DNA of 43,116 nt from an uncultured Sutterella sp. GTDB taxonomy: Bacteria; Pseudomonadota; Gammaproteobacteria; Burkholderiales; Burkholderiaceae_F. A program made the position numbers and the translations under genes. Of this stretch, positions 7,658-15,374 are shown piece after piece. The stretch is from positions 1 to 43,116 of the forward strand of contig USAL01000004.1 in the NCBI GenBank assembly GCA_900552545.1, read 5' to 3'. The notes beneath the pieces are model-generated. The model worked only from the letters and a program-made list of their open reading frames with translations. It made no database searches and had not been told where the DNA came from. The first letter of the stretch is position 1. Every line of letters begins with the position of its first letter.

Positions 7658-8926
7658 TTAGACCATCAGCAATGCGCAGGCAATCACTGCAATGAAGCAG
7701 GGGATGGCGGTGCGCTTGACGACTTCAAACGGGTTCACCATGGCGATGCCCGAGACGAGAATCGTCACGCCGGCCAGAGGCGACATCGTGCGGCCCAGAG
7801 CGCCGGTCAAGAATGCCAGACCGCCCAGACCTTCGATCGTCATGCCGAAGTCCTTGGCGTGCGGCGTCACGGTCTCATTGAAGGCGAGCGTTGCAGCGTC
7901 GCCCGAACCCGTGATCACGCCCATGACGTACGGGCCGATGGAACCGCCCCAGCGGGCGATGTCGTTGGAGTCCTTCAGAGCGGCGACGAACGTATCGATC
8001 AGACCCGTCGCGCGCAGACCGGCGGCGAAGACGCCCGCGGCGATGATGATGCCCATCACGTCGGCGTAGCCCTTGCCCATGCCGTTGAAGAACTGCTTGG
8101 AGAAGTCCTGGGGATTGGCGCGTGCAACTGCCAGAGCGCAGATGGCGCCGATCAACATGGCCTGCGCCACGCCCATCTTGATGGCCGGAACCCAGAGGTT
8201 GCCGACGACGAGGATGGCGATCGGGACGATCATCACGATGGCCTTCAAGGGGTTGGGAACGAAGCCGTCGTTCTTCTGCAGCTTGCTCTCGTCGACCTGA
8301 GCGTTTTCGTCACCCTTGGCGTCGCCCATCAGCACGCAGCAGATGAAGGTGCCCACGAGAACGATGATGCCGCACATGACCGAGTAGGGCATATGGGTGC
8401 CGATGAACTCGATCACGTCCATGTTGGCCATCTTGGCCACGTACGGGTTATGCGAGGTGCCGGGCGACAGGTACGAGCCGATCGTACCGGCAAGCACCGC
8501 GGCGGCGGCACCGGCGGGCTTGATCTTGGCCTTGAGCATCACGGGGATGAGGGTCGAACCCACGGCCGCGGCGCAGCCGGCGGCAGACGGAAGCGCGATG
8601 TTCACAAAAAACGTGATGGCCGTGCAGATCGGTACGAGGAAGATGCCGATGCTGCGCACGGGCGTCGCAAGGTAGTACACGAGCGAGCGGTCACACTGCG
8701 TGTAGCTCGCTGCAAAAGCAAAGCCCATCGAGCCGCAGATTGCCATGATGAGCGAATTGTTCGTCATCGACTTGGCAAACTGGTTGACGCCCGACATGAA
8801 GTCCATGCTGATGATGCACAGGAACAGGCCGGCGGCAATGAGCACCATGCGGGTCTCCCATCGCTTGATGAGCGCCCAGATCGTCAGGATGATGACGACC
8901 ACACCAATCCAGGAAAGAATGGTCAT
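7658..8926 (-). CDS. dcuC: DcuC-family anaerobic C4-dicarboxylate transporter
   Basis: Polytopic inner-membrane carrier, 422 residues, with about twelve hydrophobic segments and a soluble loop near residues 210-235 (GDAKGDENAQVDESKLQ). Sequence style and length fit the DcuC family, which exchanges or exports C4-dicarboxylates such as succinate and fumarate in anaerobes. The conserved half-site segments are LPSAAGCAAAVG and GSGDAATLAFNE. I chose the ATG at 8926 because GGAGG lies four bases upstream; the frame continues to a TTG at 8971. It heads a minus-strand series with the cyclase-family hydrolase and M20 peptidase, so the real substrate could be something other than succinate. A dyad upstream (9061-9093) may be an operator. 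Confidence 0.82.
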   Translation of the reverse strand: MTILSWIGVVVIILTIWALIKRWETRMVLIAAGLFLCIISMDFMSGVNQFAKSMTNNSLIMAICGSMGFAFAASYTQCDRSLVYYLATPVRSIGIFLVPICTAITFFVNIALPSAAGCAAAVGSTLIPVMLKAKIKPAGAAAAVLAGTIGSYLSPGTSHNPYVAKMANMDVIEFIGTHMPYSVMCGIIVLVGTFICCVLMGDAKGDENAQVDESKLQKNDGFVPNPLKAIVMIVPIAILVVGNLWVPAIKMGVAQAMLIGAICALAVARANPQDFSKQFFNGMGKGYADVMGIIIAAGVFAAGLRATGLIDTFVAALKDSNDIARWGGSIGPYVMGVITGSGDAATLAFNETVTPHAKDFGMTIEGLGGLAFLTGALGRTMSPLAGVTILVSGIAMVNPFEVVKRTAIPCFIAVIACALLMV

Positions 8927-9060
8927 ATGTCCTCCGCGCAGATTTTTATCTGCATCTATTTTTGCTTCCAAATCCGTCGTCGACAGAAAAAAACTGCACG
9001 ACGGATCCGGGGTGGAAATGCTTTTTCCCCTGTGAGTTTAGCCGAGCTCTTCGGTATTGG

Positions 9061-9093
9061 CGCAAACAATTCTTACGATTGTTACGGTTTGCG
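9061..9093. promoter_or_regulatory. Nested dyad upstream of the DcuC-type carrier
   Basis: CGCAAAC (9061-9067) is matched by GTTTGCG (9087-9093). Inside it AACAAT (9065-9070) is matched by ATTGTT (9078-9083). It lies 135-167 bases upstream of the carrier start in a gene-free 293-base stretch that otherwise holds only the erpA terminator. A regulator site is plausible but unproven. Confidence 0.45.
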
Positions 9094-9131
9094 GCATGTC
9101 CCTTAGGAAATTGTCCGAACCACCCACCCGA

Positions 9132-9184
9132 AGAAAAAGCAAAAAGCCGCGTCCCGCAGTCGAAGTGCTGCGAAACACGGCCTT
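9132..9184 (-). terminator. Rho-independent terminator after erpA
   Basis: On the minus strand a 14-pair stem (GCCGTGTTTCGCAG with CTGCGGGACGCGGC, some G-U pairs) closes an eight-base loop. TTTTTGCTTTTT follows. It starts about 36 bases past the erpA stop and ends the mltA-erpA unit. Confidence 0.9.
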
Positions 9185-9219
9185 GTTGTCGGCGCGATGC
9201 GCTTTTAGCGTGCCTTCCC

Positions 9220-9597
9220 TTACACCGAGAAGGACGAGCCGCACGAGCAGGAGGTGACCGCATTGGGGTTGCGGATCACGAACTGCGAGCCTTCAAGGTC
9301 TTCCTTGAAGTCGATCTCGGCGCCCACGAGATACTGCATGGAGAGCGAGTCCACGAGGAACTTCACGCCGTCGCGCTCGATGATCTCGTCGTCTTCGGCG
9401 GGCTTTTCCTCAAACTGGAACCCGTACTGAAAGCCCTGGCAGCCGCCGCCCTGCACGAACACGCGCAACGGCATGTTGGGATCGTCCTCCTGGGCCAGAA
9501 GCTCCTTCACCTTGGCCACGCAGGCGTCGGTAAAGACGAGCGGAGCGGGCGCTTCATCGGGCGAGGGATTCTCCACCACTTTGGTTTCTTCAGTCAT
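9220..9597 (-). CDS. erpA: A-type iron-sulfur cluster carrier ErpA
   Basis: Small A-type carrier that passes Fe-S clusters to client enzymes; cytosolic, 125 residues. The three conserved cysteines are in GGGCQGFQYGF (about residue 53) and the C-terminal SCSCGSSF (about 117 and 119). A roughly 20-residue acidic, Pro-rich N-terminal extension precedes the core. The Shine-Dalgarno CGGAGAT is about ten bases upstream of the ATG. It lies 94 bases downstream of mltA on the same strand with no terminator between, and a strong terminator follows. ErpA is preferred over IscA because no isc genes are adjacent and the core resembles ErpA, though A-type carriers are hard to separate without a tree. Confidence 0.88.
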   Translation of the reverse strand: MTEETKVVENPSPDEAPAPLVFTDACVAKVKELLAQEDDPNMPLRVFVQGGGCQGFQYGFQFEEKPAEDDEIIERDGVKFLVDSLSMQYLVGAEIDFKEDLEGSQFVIRNPNAVTSCSCGSSFSV

Positions 9598-9691
9598 GAA
9601 CGATTATCTCCGGAACCGTCCGTTGAGGCGCTGCGGCAGACTGCCGGAAGCGCTCGCAAGGCGGCGTCATTCAAAAAATGTTGGTGTCTGA

Positions 9692-11104
9692 TTATATCCG
9701 AGGGGCGGTTGCGCCGCTCCCTGCGGCCTTGGTCTGCATGCGGCGCCGCGGATCCTCGCCCTTGGGCATCAGAATCCAGGCACGCACGGCGCTTTTCTGC
9801 GCCCCGGCGGGACCTGCGGCGGCCTCGCCGAATCCCCAGAAGTAGTCAAAGCGCAGCACGCCGCGGATGGCGCTTCCGGTGTCCTGCGCCACCACGGCGC
9901 GGGTGAAGGCCTGCGCCGGGCGCGTTTGCTTGACGTCGATCACAAAGGGCAGCCCCAGGGGCCAGTAGCGCCGGTCGACGGCAACCGAGGCCTGTGCGGT
10001 AAGCGGCACGCCCTGCGCGCCGATCGGGCCCAATTCGGGGTCGCCCCCCTTCCGCTCGGCAAAGAAGACGAAGTTCGGGTTGGCGTTCAAAAGCTCCTGC
10101 GTGCGCTGCGGATTTTCCTTGGCCCAGCGCTTGATGCGCTGCATGCTCATTTCAGAGAGCGACAGCCCGGCGTTTTCCGCCAACCACTTTGCCACCGCCT
10201 TGTAGGGGTGACCGTTTTGATCGGCAAAGCCCACGCGCATGTAGGTGCCGTCTTCTAGCGCAATGCGCCCCGATCCCTGAATCTGCAGGAAAAAAGCCTC
10301 GACCGGGTCGTCGACCCAACAGAACGCATAGCGCTGCATCTGCCCCAAGCGGGCGCGGCGCTCGATTTCCGCGCGCGAGTCGTAGGGCACGAGCTTGCCG
10401 CCCACGAGCTTGCCGCGAAGGCGCAGGCCCTTCAGCTGGGGATAGAGCGCATCAAGCTCAACGGCGATGAGGTCGTCGGGCACCCGGTAGATCGGGTACT
10501 GATAGGGACCGTGCCGCGTGCGGCTGCCGCGCAGAAGCGGCTCGTAGTAACCCGTGGCAAGCCCCGTGTCGACAATGCCGGCATTGTTTGAAGCATTGGT
10601 CGCGCGCGTATCGGCCGCCACGCGCCAGAGGTCAAACCAGGTGAGAAAGAATTCGCGCGCCCTGCCCTCGCCCACAAACTGCGCGTTTGAGCAGGCATCA
10701 AGCCACATGGCCCCGGTGCCCATCTTCGAACAGGAAAGCTTGAAGGCTGCCAGGGCCGCCTCCCAGCTTTCGTCGGTCACAGGCGGCAGTTCCGCAAAGG
10801 AGCTTTTGCCAAAGCGCACCGCGCCGTCGGCAAGCGGATAAGCCGCCTCCCCCGCCGCGGGCCGCGCCGAGCTCGAGGGCCAGAGCGCCGCGCCAGAAAT
10901 CGTGGTGCCCGCCGTCGTGGCGGAGCGCGTCTCTGCCTGGTCCGGGAGCGCCGCCCCTTCGATCACGTTGGGCGCACCGGTTGTCGTTGACGTTGTCTCG
11001 GGAACGCTTGAGCAGGCGGCAAGAAGCGCCGCCGCAGCGCCTGCGAGCGCCGCAAGGCGGCCCTTGGCCAGAATGGTTTCAAATCGCCCTGCGGTCTTCT
11101 TCAT
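9692..11104 (-). CDS. mltA: Membrane-bound lytic murein transglycosylase A (lipoprotein)
   Basis: Cleaves peptidoglycan glycan strands to 1,6-anhydromuropeptides at the outer membrane. The 470-residue protein starts with a lipoprotein signal whose lipobox LLAAC ends at C31, followed by a Ser/Thr/Ala-rich linker to about residue 105. The MltA barrel domain follows (GYYEPLLRGS, then IQGSGRIALEDG) and the C-terminal 3D domain with its aspartates in VVAQDTGSAIRG and FDYFWGFG. It is longer than E. coli MltA (about 365) because of the linker. GAGGAGT five bases before the ATG decides the start. It is separated by 60 bases from hemW upstream and appears co-transcribed with erpA downstream. Confidence 0.93.
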   Translation of the reverse strand: MKKTAGRFETILAKGRLAALAGAAAALLAACSSVPETTSTTTGAPNVIEGAALPDQAETRSATTAGTTISGAALWPSSSARPAAGEAAYPLADGAVRFGKSSFAELPPVTDESWEAALAAFKLSCSKMGTGAMWLDACSNAQFVGEGRAREFFLTWFDLWRVAADTRATNASNNAGIVDTGLATGYYEPLLRGSRTRHGPYQYPIYRVPDDLIAVELDALYPQLKGLRLRGKLVGGKLVPYDSRAEIERRARLGQMQRYAFCWVDDPVEAFFLQIQGSGRIALEDGTYMRVGFADQNGHPYKAVAKWLAENAGLSLSEMSMQRIKRWAKENPQRTQELLNANPNFVFFAERKGGDPELGPIGAQGVPLTAQASVAVDRRYWPLGLPFVIDVKQTRPAQAFTRAVVAQDTGSAIRGVLRFDYFWGFGEAAAGPAGAQKSAVRAWILMPKGEDPRRRMQTKAAGSGATAPRI

Positions 11105-11164
11105 GCAACACTCCTCGTGCGGTTGACGGCTGTTGAGCCTTGTCGGTGTATCGGAGGGGAGCGC

Positions 11165-12388
11165 CTAGCGGCGCTCGTCGATGGAAAGAAAGCGCTCCTG
11201 CACGTCGCTTAAGAAGCGCCGTCCGAGGTCGGTGACGGCAATGCGCCCGGGGTCGCTTACGACGAGCCCTTCGGCGCGCAGGTCCTCGAGCACGGGCTCG
11301 ATCACCGTAATGGGAAGCCCCGTCGTCTCCTGCCAGCGCAAGGCGGGCACGCCGTCAAAAAGCCGCAGCGCATTGAGCATGAATTCAAAGGGAAGCGACT
11401 GCGCGTCGACGTCGTGAAGCTGGCTAGCGATGCGGCCGTCCCTGACGTCGTCCATGTAGAGAAAGGGCGCCTGACGGCGGACGGTGCGAAGAATGCCGCC
11501 TGCGACGGTCACCTTGCCGTGGGCGCCCGCGCCGATGCCGTAGTAGTCGCCGAACGTCCAGTAGGTGAGGTTGTGCCGGCAGCGGCGACCGGGCCTTGCG
11601 TAGCCCGAAATCTCGTAGTGCTCAAAGCCGTCGCGCGTCAAGCTCTCGGCGACGACTTCGCCCATATCTGCGGCCAAATCAATATCGGGAAGCCCCGCGG
11701 GCGGGCGCTTGGCAAAGGCCGTGCCCTCCTCGATCGTGCGCTCGTAAAAGGACAAGTGCGTCGTGCCCGCGCAGAGCGCGGCGTCGATGTCGCGGCGCAC
11801 GTCGTCGAGCGTCTGGCCGGGGAGCGCATACATCACGTCGAGGTTGACGTTTTCCACGCAATGCAGCGCCGCCTCCACGGCGCGCTCGGCTTCCTGCCCC
11901 GTGTGAATGCGCCCGAGCGCCTTCAGAAACCGGTCGTCAAAGCTCTGCACGCCGATCGAAAAGCGGTTGACGCCCACGGCGGCATAGTCTTCAAAGCGCG
12001 CCTGCTCGACGGTGCCGGGATTGGCCTCCATCGTGATCTCGCAGTCGGGCTCAAGCGCCACGCGCGCCCGGATACCTTCCATGAGGCGCGAAAAGCCCGC
12101 GCTCGACATGAGACTCGGCGTTCCGCCCCCGAAAAAGATCGACGAGACGCTACGCGGCCCCGAAAGCGCCACGGCCGCATCTAGATCAAGAAGCAGGGCG
12201 TCGATATAGGCCGCCTCTTCGCCGATCGCCGCGCCTTCGGCATGCGCCAGGCGCGCGTCCTCGCCCGAGCAGGCAAAGGAGTTGAAGTCGCAGTACGGGC
12301 ACTTTCTCACGCACCAGGGCCAGTGCACGTAAAGCGCGATGGGCCCTGTTGCCGCTGCCGCGGTCCCTGCCGCACGCGCCTCTACCAT
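11165..12388 (-). CDS. hemW: Radical SAM heme chaperone HemW
   Basis: Binds heme and a [4Fe-4S]/SAM centre and is thought to insert heme into respiratory enzymes; 407 residues, cytosolic. The radical SAM triad CxxxCxxC is at C26, C30 and C33 (WCVRKCPYCDF). GGGTPS and MEANPGT follow as SAM-binding segments, then a C-terminal HemN-type domain (about 320-400). The four-Cys N-terminal arrangement of true coproporphyrinogen dehydrogenase HemN is missing, so HemW is preferred. The ATG overlaps the rdgB stop by seven bases, so the genes are translationally coupled. A heme chaperone is pertinent to the cytochrome b in this window, but that link is inference. Confidence 0.92.
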   Translation of the reverse strand: MVEARAAGTAAAATGPIALYVHWPWCVRKCPYCDFNSFACSGEDARLAHAEGAAIGEEAAYIDALLLDLDAAVALSGPRSVSSIFFGGGTPSLMSSAGFSRLMEGIRARVALEPDCEITMEANPGTVEQARFEDYAAVGVNRFSIGVQSFDDRFLKALGRIHTGQEAERAVEAALHCVENVNLDVMYALPGQTLDDVRRDIDAALCAGTTHLSFYERTIEEGTAFAKRPPAGLPDIDLAADMGEVVAESLTRDGFEHYEISGYARPGRRCRHNLTYWTFGDYYGIGAGAHGKVTVAGGILRTVRRQAPFLYMDDVRDGRIASQLHDVDAQSLPFEFMLNALRLFDGVPALRWQETTGLPITVIEPVLEDLRAEGLVVSDPGRIAVTDLGRRFLSDVQERFLSIDERR

Positions 12389-12981
12389 CCCCAGCGCTCC
12401 CCAAGCGCCGCAAGCATGCGGGCCATGGCGCGGCCGCGGTGACTCACGGCGTTCTTTTCTTCAGCGGTGAGTTCGGCGGCCGTCTTGCCGAATTCGGGCA
12501 GATAAAAGTGCGGATCGTAGCCAAAGCCGCCGCTGCCGCGGGGGTCGGCCACGATTTCGCCGCACCAGCTTGCCTGCGCGACCACCGGATCAGGATCGTC
12601 GGCCGAGCGCACGGCGACGAGCACGCACTTGTAGGCCGCCCGCTTGTCGTCCTTGTCCTTCAAAGCCGCTACAAGCTTGGCGTTGTTTGCCGCGTCGCCC
12701 GAATGCACTCCTGCGTAGCGCGCCGAGTGCACGCCCGGCTCGGTCACGAGCGCATGCGCGGTGATGCCTGAGTCGTCTGCCATGGCGGGACGCCCCGTCT
12801 GGCGCGCCGCGTTACGGGCCTTTGCGAGCGCATTTTCAAGAAACGTCCCGTAGGGCTCCTCGCACTCGGTGACGCCAAGCGTCCCCTGCGCCACGACCTC
12901 GATGCCGCGGCTCGCAAAGAGCGCATTGAATTCGCGGATCTTTCCCTTGTTGTTTGATGCGAGAACAAGCTTTTTTTGCAT
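12382..12981 (-). CDS. rdgB: XTP/dITP pyrophosphatase (RdgB/HAM1 family)
   Basis: House-cleaning enzyme that hydrolyses non-canonical purine nucleoside triphosphates (dITP, XTP) to monophosphates. The 199-residue protein has the family N-terminus with the substrate and Mg site (LVLASNNKGKIREF), the catalytic acidic stretch ADDSGI near residue 68, and the C-terminal FGYDPHFYLPE and SHRGRAM segments. All are standard for the family. It lies between rph (53 bases upstream) and hemW (overlapping), a common rph-rdgB-hemW order in betaproteobacteria. The Shine-Dalgarno is weak. Confidence 0.95.
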   Translation of the reverse strand: MQKKLVLASNNKGKIREFNALFASRGIEVVAQGTLGVTECEEPYGTFLENALAKARNAARQTGRPAMADDSGITAHALVTEPGVHSARYAGVHSGDAANNAKLVAALKDKDDKRAAYKCVLVAVRSADDPDPVVAQASWCGEIVADPRGSGGFGYDPHFYLPEFGKTAAELTAEEKNAVSHRGRAMARMLAALGERWGW

Positions 12982-13034
12982 CCTCAGTGAAGCCTCTTAT
13001 TCGTTTTAAAAACCGACAGACATCGTTTCTTGCA

Positions 13035-13760
13035 CTACTCGATTCCGAGCACGCGGCGCTGCTCGGCCATGATCTCGCGGCAGCCCTTTTCGCCCAAATC
13101 GAGCATGCGCGAGAGCTCCTCGCGCGAGAAGGGCGCGCCCTCGGCCGTGCCCTGAAGCTCGATGAAGCGCCCGCTTGCGGTCATCACGACGTTCATGTCG
13201 GTGTCGCTTGAGCTGTCCTCGACGTAGTCAAGATCAAGCACGGGGCCCGCGTCGGTCATGCCCACGCTGATGGCCGCGACCTGCTCGCGGATCGGGTTTT
13301 CGGTGATGAGGCCCTTCTTGAGCATGACCTGCACGGCGTCGTAAAGCGCCACCCAGGCGCCTGAGATCGAGGCGCAGCGCGTGCCGCCGTCAGCCTGAAG
13401 GACGTCGCAGTCAAGCATAATCGTGTAGAGCCCGAGCTTGGTGCGGTCGACAACGCCGCGCAGACTGCGGCCGATCAGGCGCTGGACTTCCTGCGTGCGG
13501 CCCGTCTGCTTGCCGCGGGCCGCCTCGCGCTCGGTGCGCGTGCCGGTCGAGCGCGGCAGGAGCCCGTACTCGGCCGTCACCCAACCCTCGCCCTTGTCCT
13601 TGAGAAACTTGGGCACGCCCTCGATCACGCTCGCGTTGCACAGCACCCGGGTGCGGCCCACGCTCACGAGCACGCTGCCTTCGGCGTAGCAGGTAAAGCC
13701 GCGCTCAAAACTCAAGGCGCGCATCTGGTCGCATGCTCGCCCGTCATGTCGATTGGTCAT
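13035..13760 (-). CDS. rph: Ribonuclease PH
   Basis: Phosphorolytic 3'-5' exonuclease that trims tRNA precursors in the cytosol. At 241 residues it has normal family length. Conserved features include FTCYAEGSVLVSVGRTRVLC, the basic RGKQTGRTQEVQRLIGRSLR phosphate and RNA site, and DCDVLQADGGTR before the catalytic core. The C-terminus (MTASGRFIELQGTAEGAPF) is complete, unlike the truncated rph of E. coli K-12. It heads the minus-strand rph-rdgB-hemW unit and is divergent from yicC across about 230 bases. AGGAC lies about ten bases before the ATG at 13760. Confidence 0.96.
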   Translation of the reverse strand: MTNRHDGRACDQMRALSFERGFTCYAEGSVLVSVGRTRVLCNASVIEGVPKFLKDKGEGWVTAEYGLLPRSTGTRTEREAARGKQTGRTQEVQRLIGRSLRGVVDRTKLGLYTIMLDCDVLQADGGTRCASISGAWVALYDAVQVMLKKGLITENPIREQVAAISVGMTDAGPVLDLDYVEDSSSDTDMNVVMTASGRFIELQGTAEGAPFSREELSRMLDLGEKGCREIMAEQRRVLGIE

Positions 13761-13990
13761 AGCAATAATCGTCCTGTTGAAATCATCCGGGCGCGCCTCG
13801 CCTCTCGCAGCCTCTCGTCAATGGGGTAAAGCGCGCCCGTCGGCCGCCGGAGGCGGCCTGTTCGTGCATAATCCTACAGCCTTTTTCCTGCTTCTTGAGG
13901 CTTCAAAGGCGGCCGCGTCGATCCTCGCGCCCGCGGCCTGCAGCCCACCGGCAGGCAAAGCGCCTCAGATATACGGATGGAACCTCCTTC

Positions 13991-14890
13991 ATGCCCAACA
14001 TTCACTCGATGACCGGTTTTGCCAGCACGCAGGGCGAAACACCGCTTGGTCTCATCAATATCGAACTGCGCTGCGTCAACTCGCGCTTTCTCGACATCCA
14101 GATGCGCATGCCCGATGCGCTGCGCATGTGCGAGCCGATGCTGCAGGAAGTCGTCAAGTCGCGCGTGGCGCGCGGCAAGTTCGAGTGCCGCATCAGCTTT
14201 CTTACGGCGAGCACCACGGCCCCGACGGTGAACGCCGCCGCGCTCAAAAACCTTGAGGAGCTTCAGCGCCAGGTGCTTGCCGTCATGCCCCAGGCCCGGC
14301 CCCTTTCGATGGCCGACATCCTTGAGTACCCGGGCGTGGTCGCGCCGGTCAATGTCGATCCCGAACAGATTGAAGAATCCGTGCGCGCGGCGATGACCGC
14401 GGCCATGGACGCCTTTGACGGCGCCCGCAGCCGCGAGGGTGCTGCACTTGCCAAGGTGCTCGAACGGCACCTCGACAAGATTTCCGAGGCAGTCGAAGCG
14501 CTCGTGCCGCGCATCCCGCAGATTCACGAGCAGCTGCGCGCCAAGCTCACCGAGCGTCTCGAAGAGGCCCTTGACGATGCGCTCACGAAGGCGAGCACCC
14601 TCACCAAGGAAGAGGTGGCCGACCGCATTCGTCAGGAGGTCACGCTCTACGCGCTTCGCATGGACGTCGCCGAAGAGGTCAACCGCCTGAGAACGCATGT
14701 GGCCGAAGTGCGCCGCGTGCTTGCCGCGGGCGGCACCGCCGGCCGCAGGCTTGACTTCCTCACCCAGGAAATGAGCCGCGAGTCGAACACCTTGGGCAGC
14801 AAGGCCGCCTCGATCGAGATGACCGACACGGCGCTCGCCCTGAAGCTCTCGGTCGATCAGATGCGCGAGCAGATTCAAAACATCGAGTAG
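13991..14890 (+). CDS. yicC: YicC-family endoribonuclease
   Basis: Cytosolic RNase of the YicC family, 299 residues, with the family N-terminus (IHSMTGFAS), the LRCVNSRFLDI segment and the C-terminal DUF1732 domain (FLTQEMSRESNTLGSKA). Family members in E. coli and B. subtilis are reported endoribonucleases. The frame is open 32 codons further upstream, but the ATG at 13991 gives the conserved N-terminus. In many proteobacteria gmk follows yicC; here a bidirectional terminator follows and the next gene is on the other strand, so yicC is probably monocistronic. It is divergent from rph. Confidence 0.93.
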   Translation: MPNIHSMTGFASTQGETPLGLINIELRCVNSRFLDIQMRMPDALRMCEPMLQEVVKSRVARGKFECRISFLTASTTAPTVNAAALKNLEELQRQVLAVMPQARPLSMADILEYPGVVAPVNVDPEQIEESVRAAMTAAMDAFDGARSREGAALAKVLERHLDKISEAVEALVPRIPQIHEQLRAKLTERLEEALDDALTKASTLTKEEVADRIRQEVTLYALRMDVAEEVNRLRTHVAEVRRVLAAGGTAGRRLDFLTQEMSRESNTLGSKAASIEMTDTALALKLSVDQMREQIQNIE

Positions 14891-14913
14891 CGCACGAGTC
14901 CGCGCTTCAATCG

Positions 14914-14956
14914 AAAAAAGGGTTCGTCAGGTCTTTTCCCGACGAATCCTTTTTTT
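14914..14956. terminator. Bidirectional terminator between yicC and the convergent scpA-side gene
   Basis: A6, then GGGTTCGTC (14920-14928) pairing with GACGAATCC (14941-14949), then a T run. A and T runs on both sides make it usable by yicC on the plus strand and by the minus-strand gene ending at 14979. Confidence 0.88.
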
Positions 14957-14978
14957 GCGACTTCTTTTCGCTTTTTCC

Positions 14979-15353
14979 CTAGCGGGCGCTGCGGCGTGCC
15001 GCGCTCTTTGCGCTGGCGGCCGCACTCTTTGCCCCGGCGGCGGTCGCCTCAGGCGCCTCGCCGCGCTCGGCGGCTTCCTTGGCGCGAATCTCATCCCAGA
15101 AGTCGAGCGTCATCCAGTAAAAGTGCAGTCCCACATCGGCCACCATCCGGAACTCCTCTTCATTGGTGACGAAAGGATAGCGGCGCGCGAGACGGATGGT
15201 GCCAAATTGTCCGATGTTGGTGAGACCCCGCACGATCGCCTCGTGATCGCGCGAATTCTTCGGATCAAGGCGCAGCGCGCGGCAGGCGTCTTCAAAGTGC
15301 TCCACCTCGCGCTCGGCGCGGGCGATGTATTGTGCGCAGTACTTGCAAGCCAT
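14979..15353 (-). CDS. Unrecognised small protein downstream of scpA
   Basis: No family recognised. The 124-residue product begins MACKYCAQYIARAE, so a CxxC pair lies at C3 and C6. A mixed central part holds DVGLHFYWMTLDFWDEIRAKEAAE, and a low-complexity Ala/Lys/Ser/Arg tail occupies about the last 30 residues (a histone-like basic tail). The ATG at 15353 is 21 bases after the scpA stop; no clear Shine-Dalgarno is visible because a T-rich stretch precedes it, and the frame extends to a TTG at 15368. Translational coupling to scpA is possible. The frame shares codon style with its neighbours, and a bidirectional terminator follows, which supports a real gene. Confidence 0.65.
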   Translation of the reverse strand: MACKYCAQYIARAEREVEHFEDACRALRLDPKNSRDHEAIVRGLTNIGQFGTIRLARRYPFVTNEEEFRMVADVGLHFYWMTLDFWDEIRAKEAAERGEAPEATAAGAKSAAASAKSAARRSAR

Positions 15354-15374
15354 GGCGAAAAAAAACAAGAAAAC

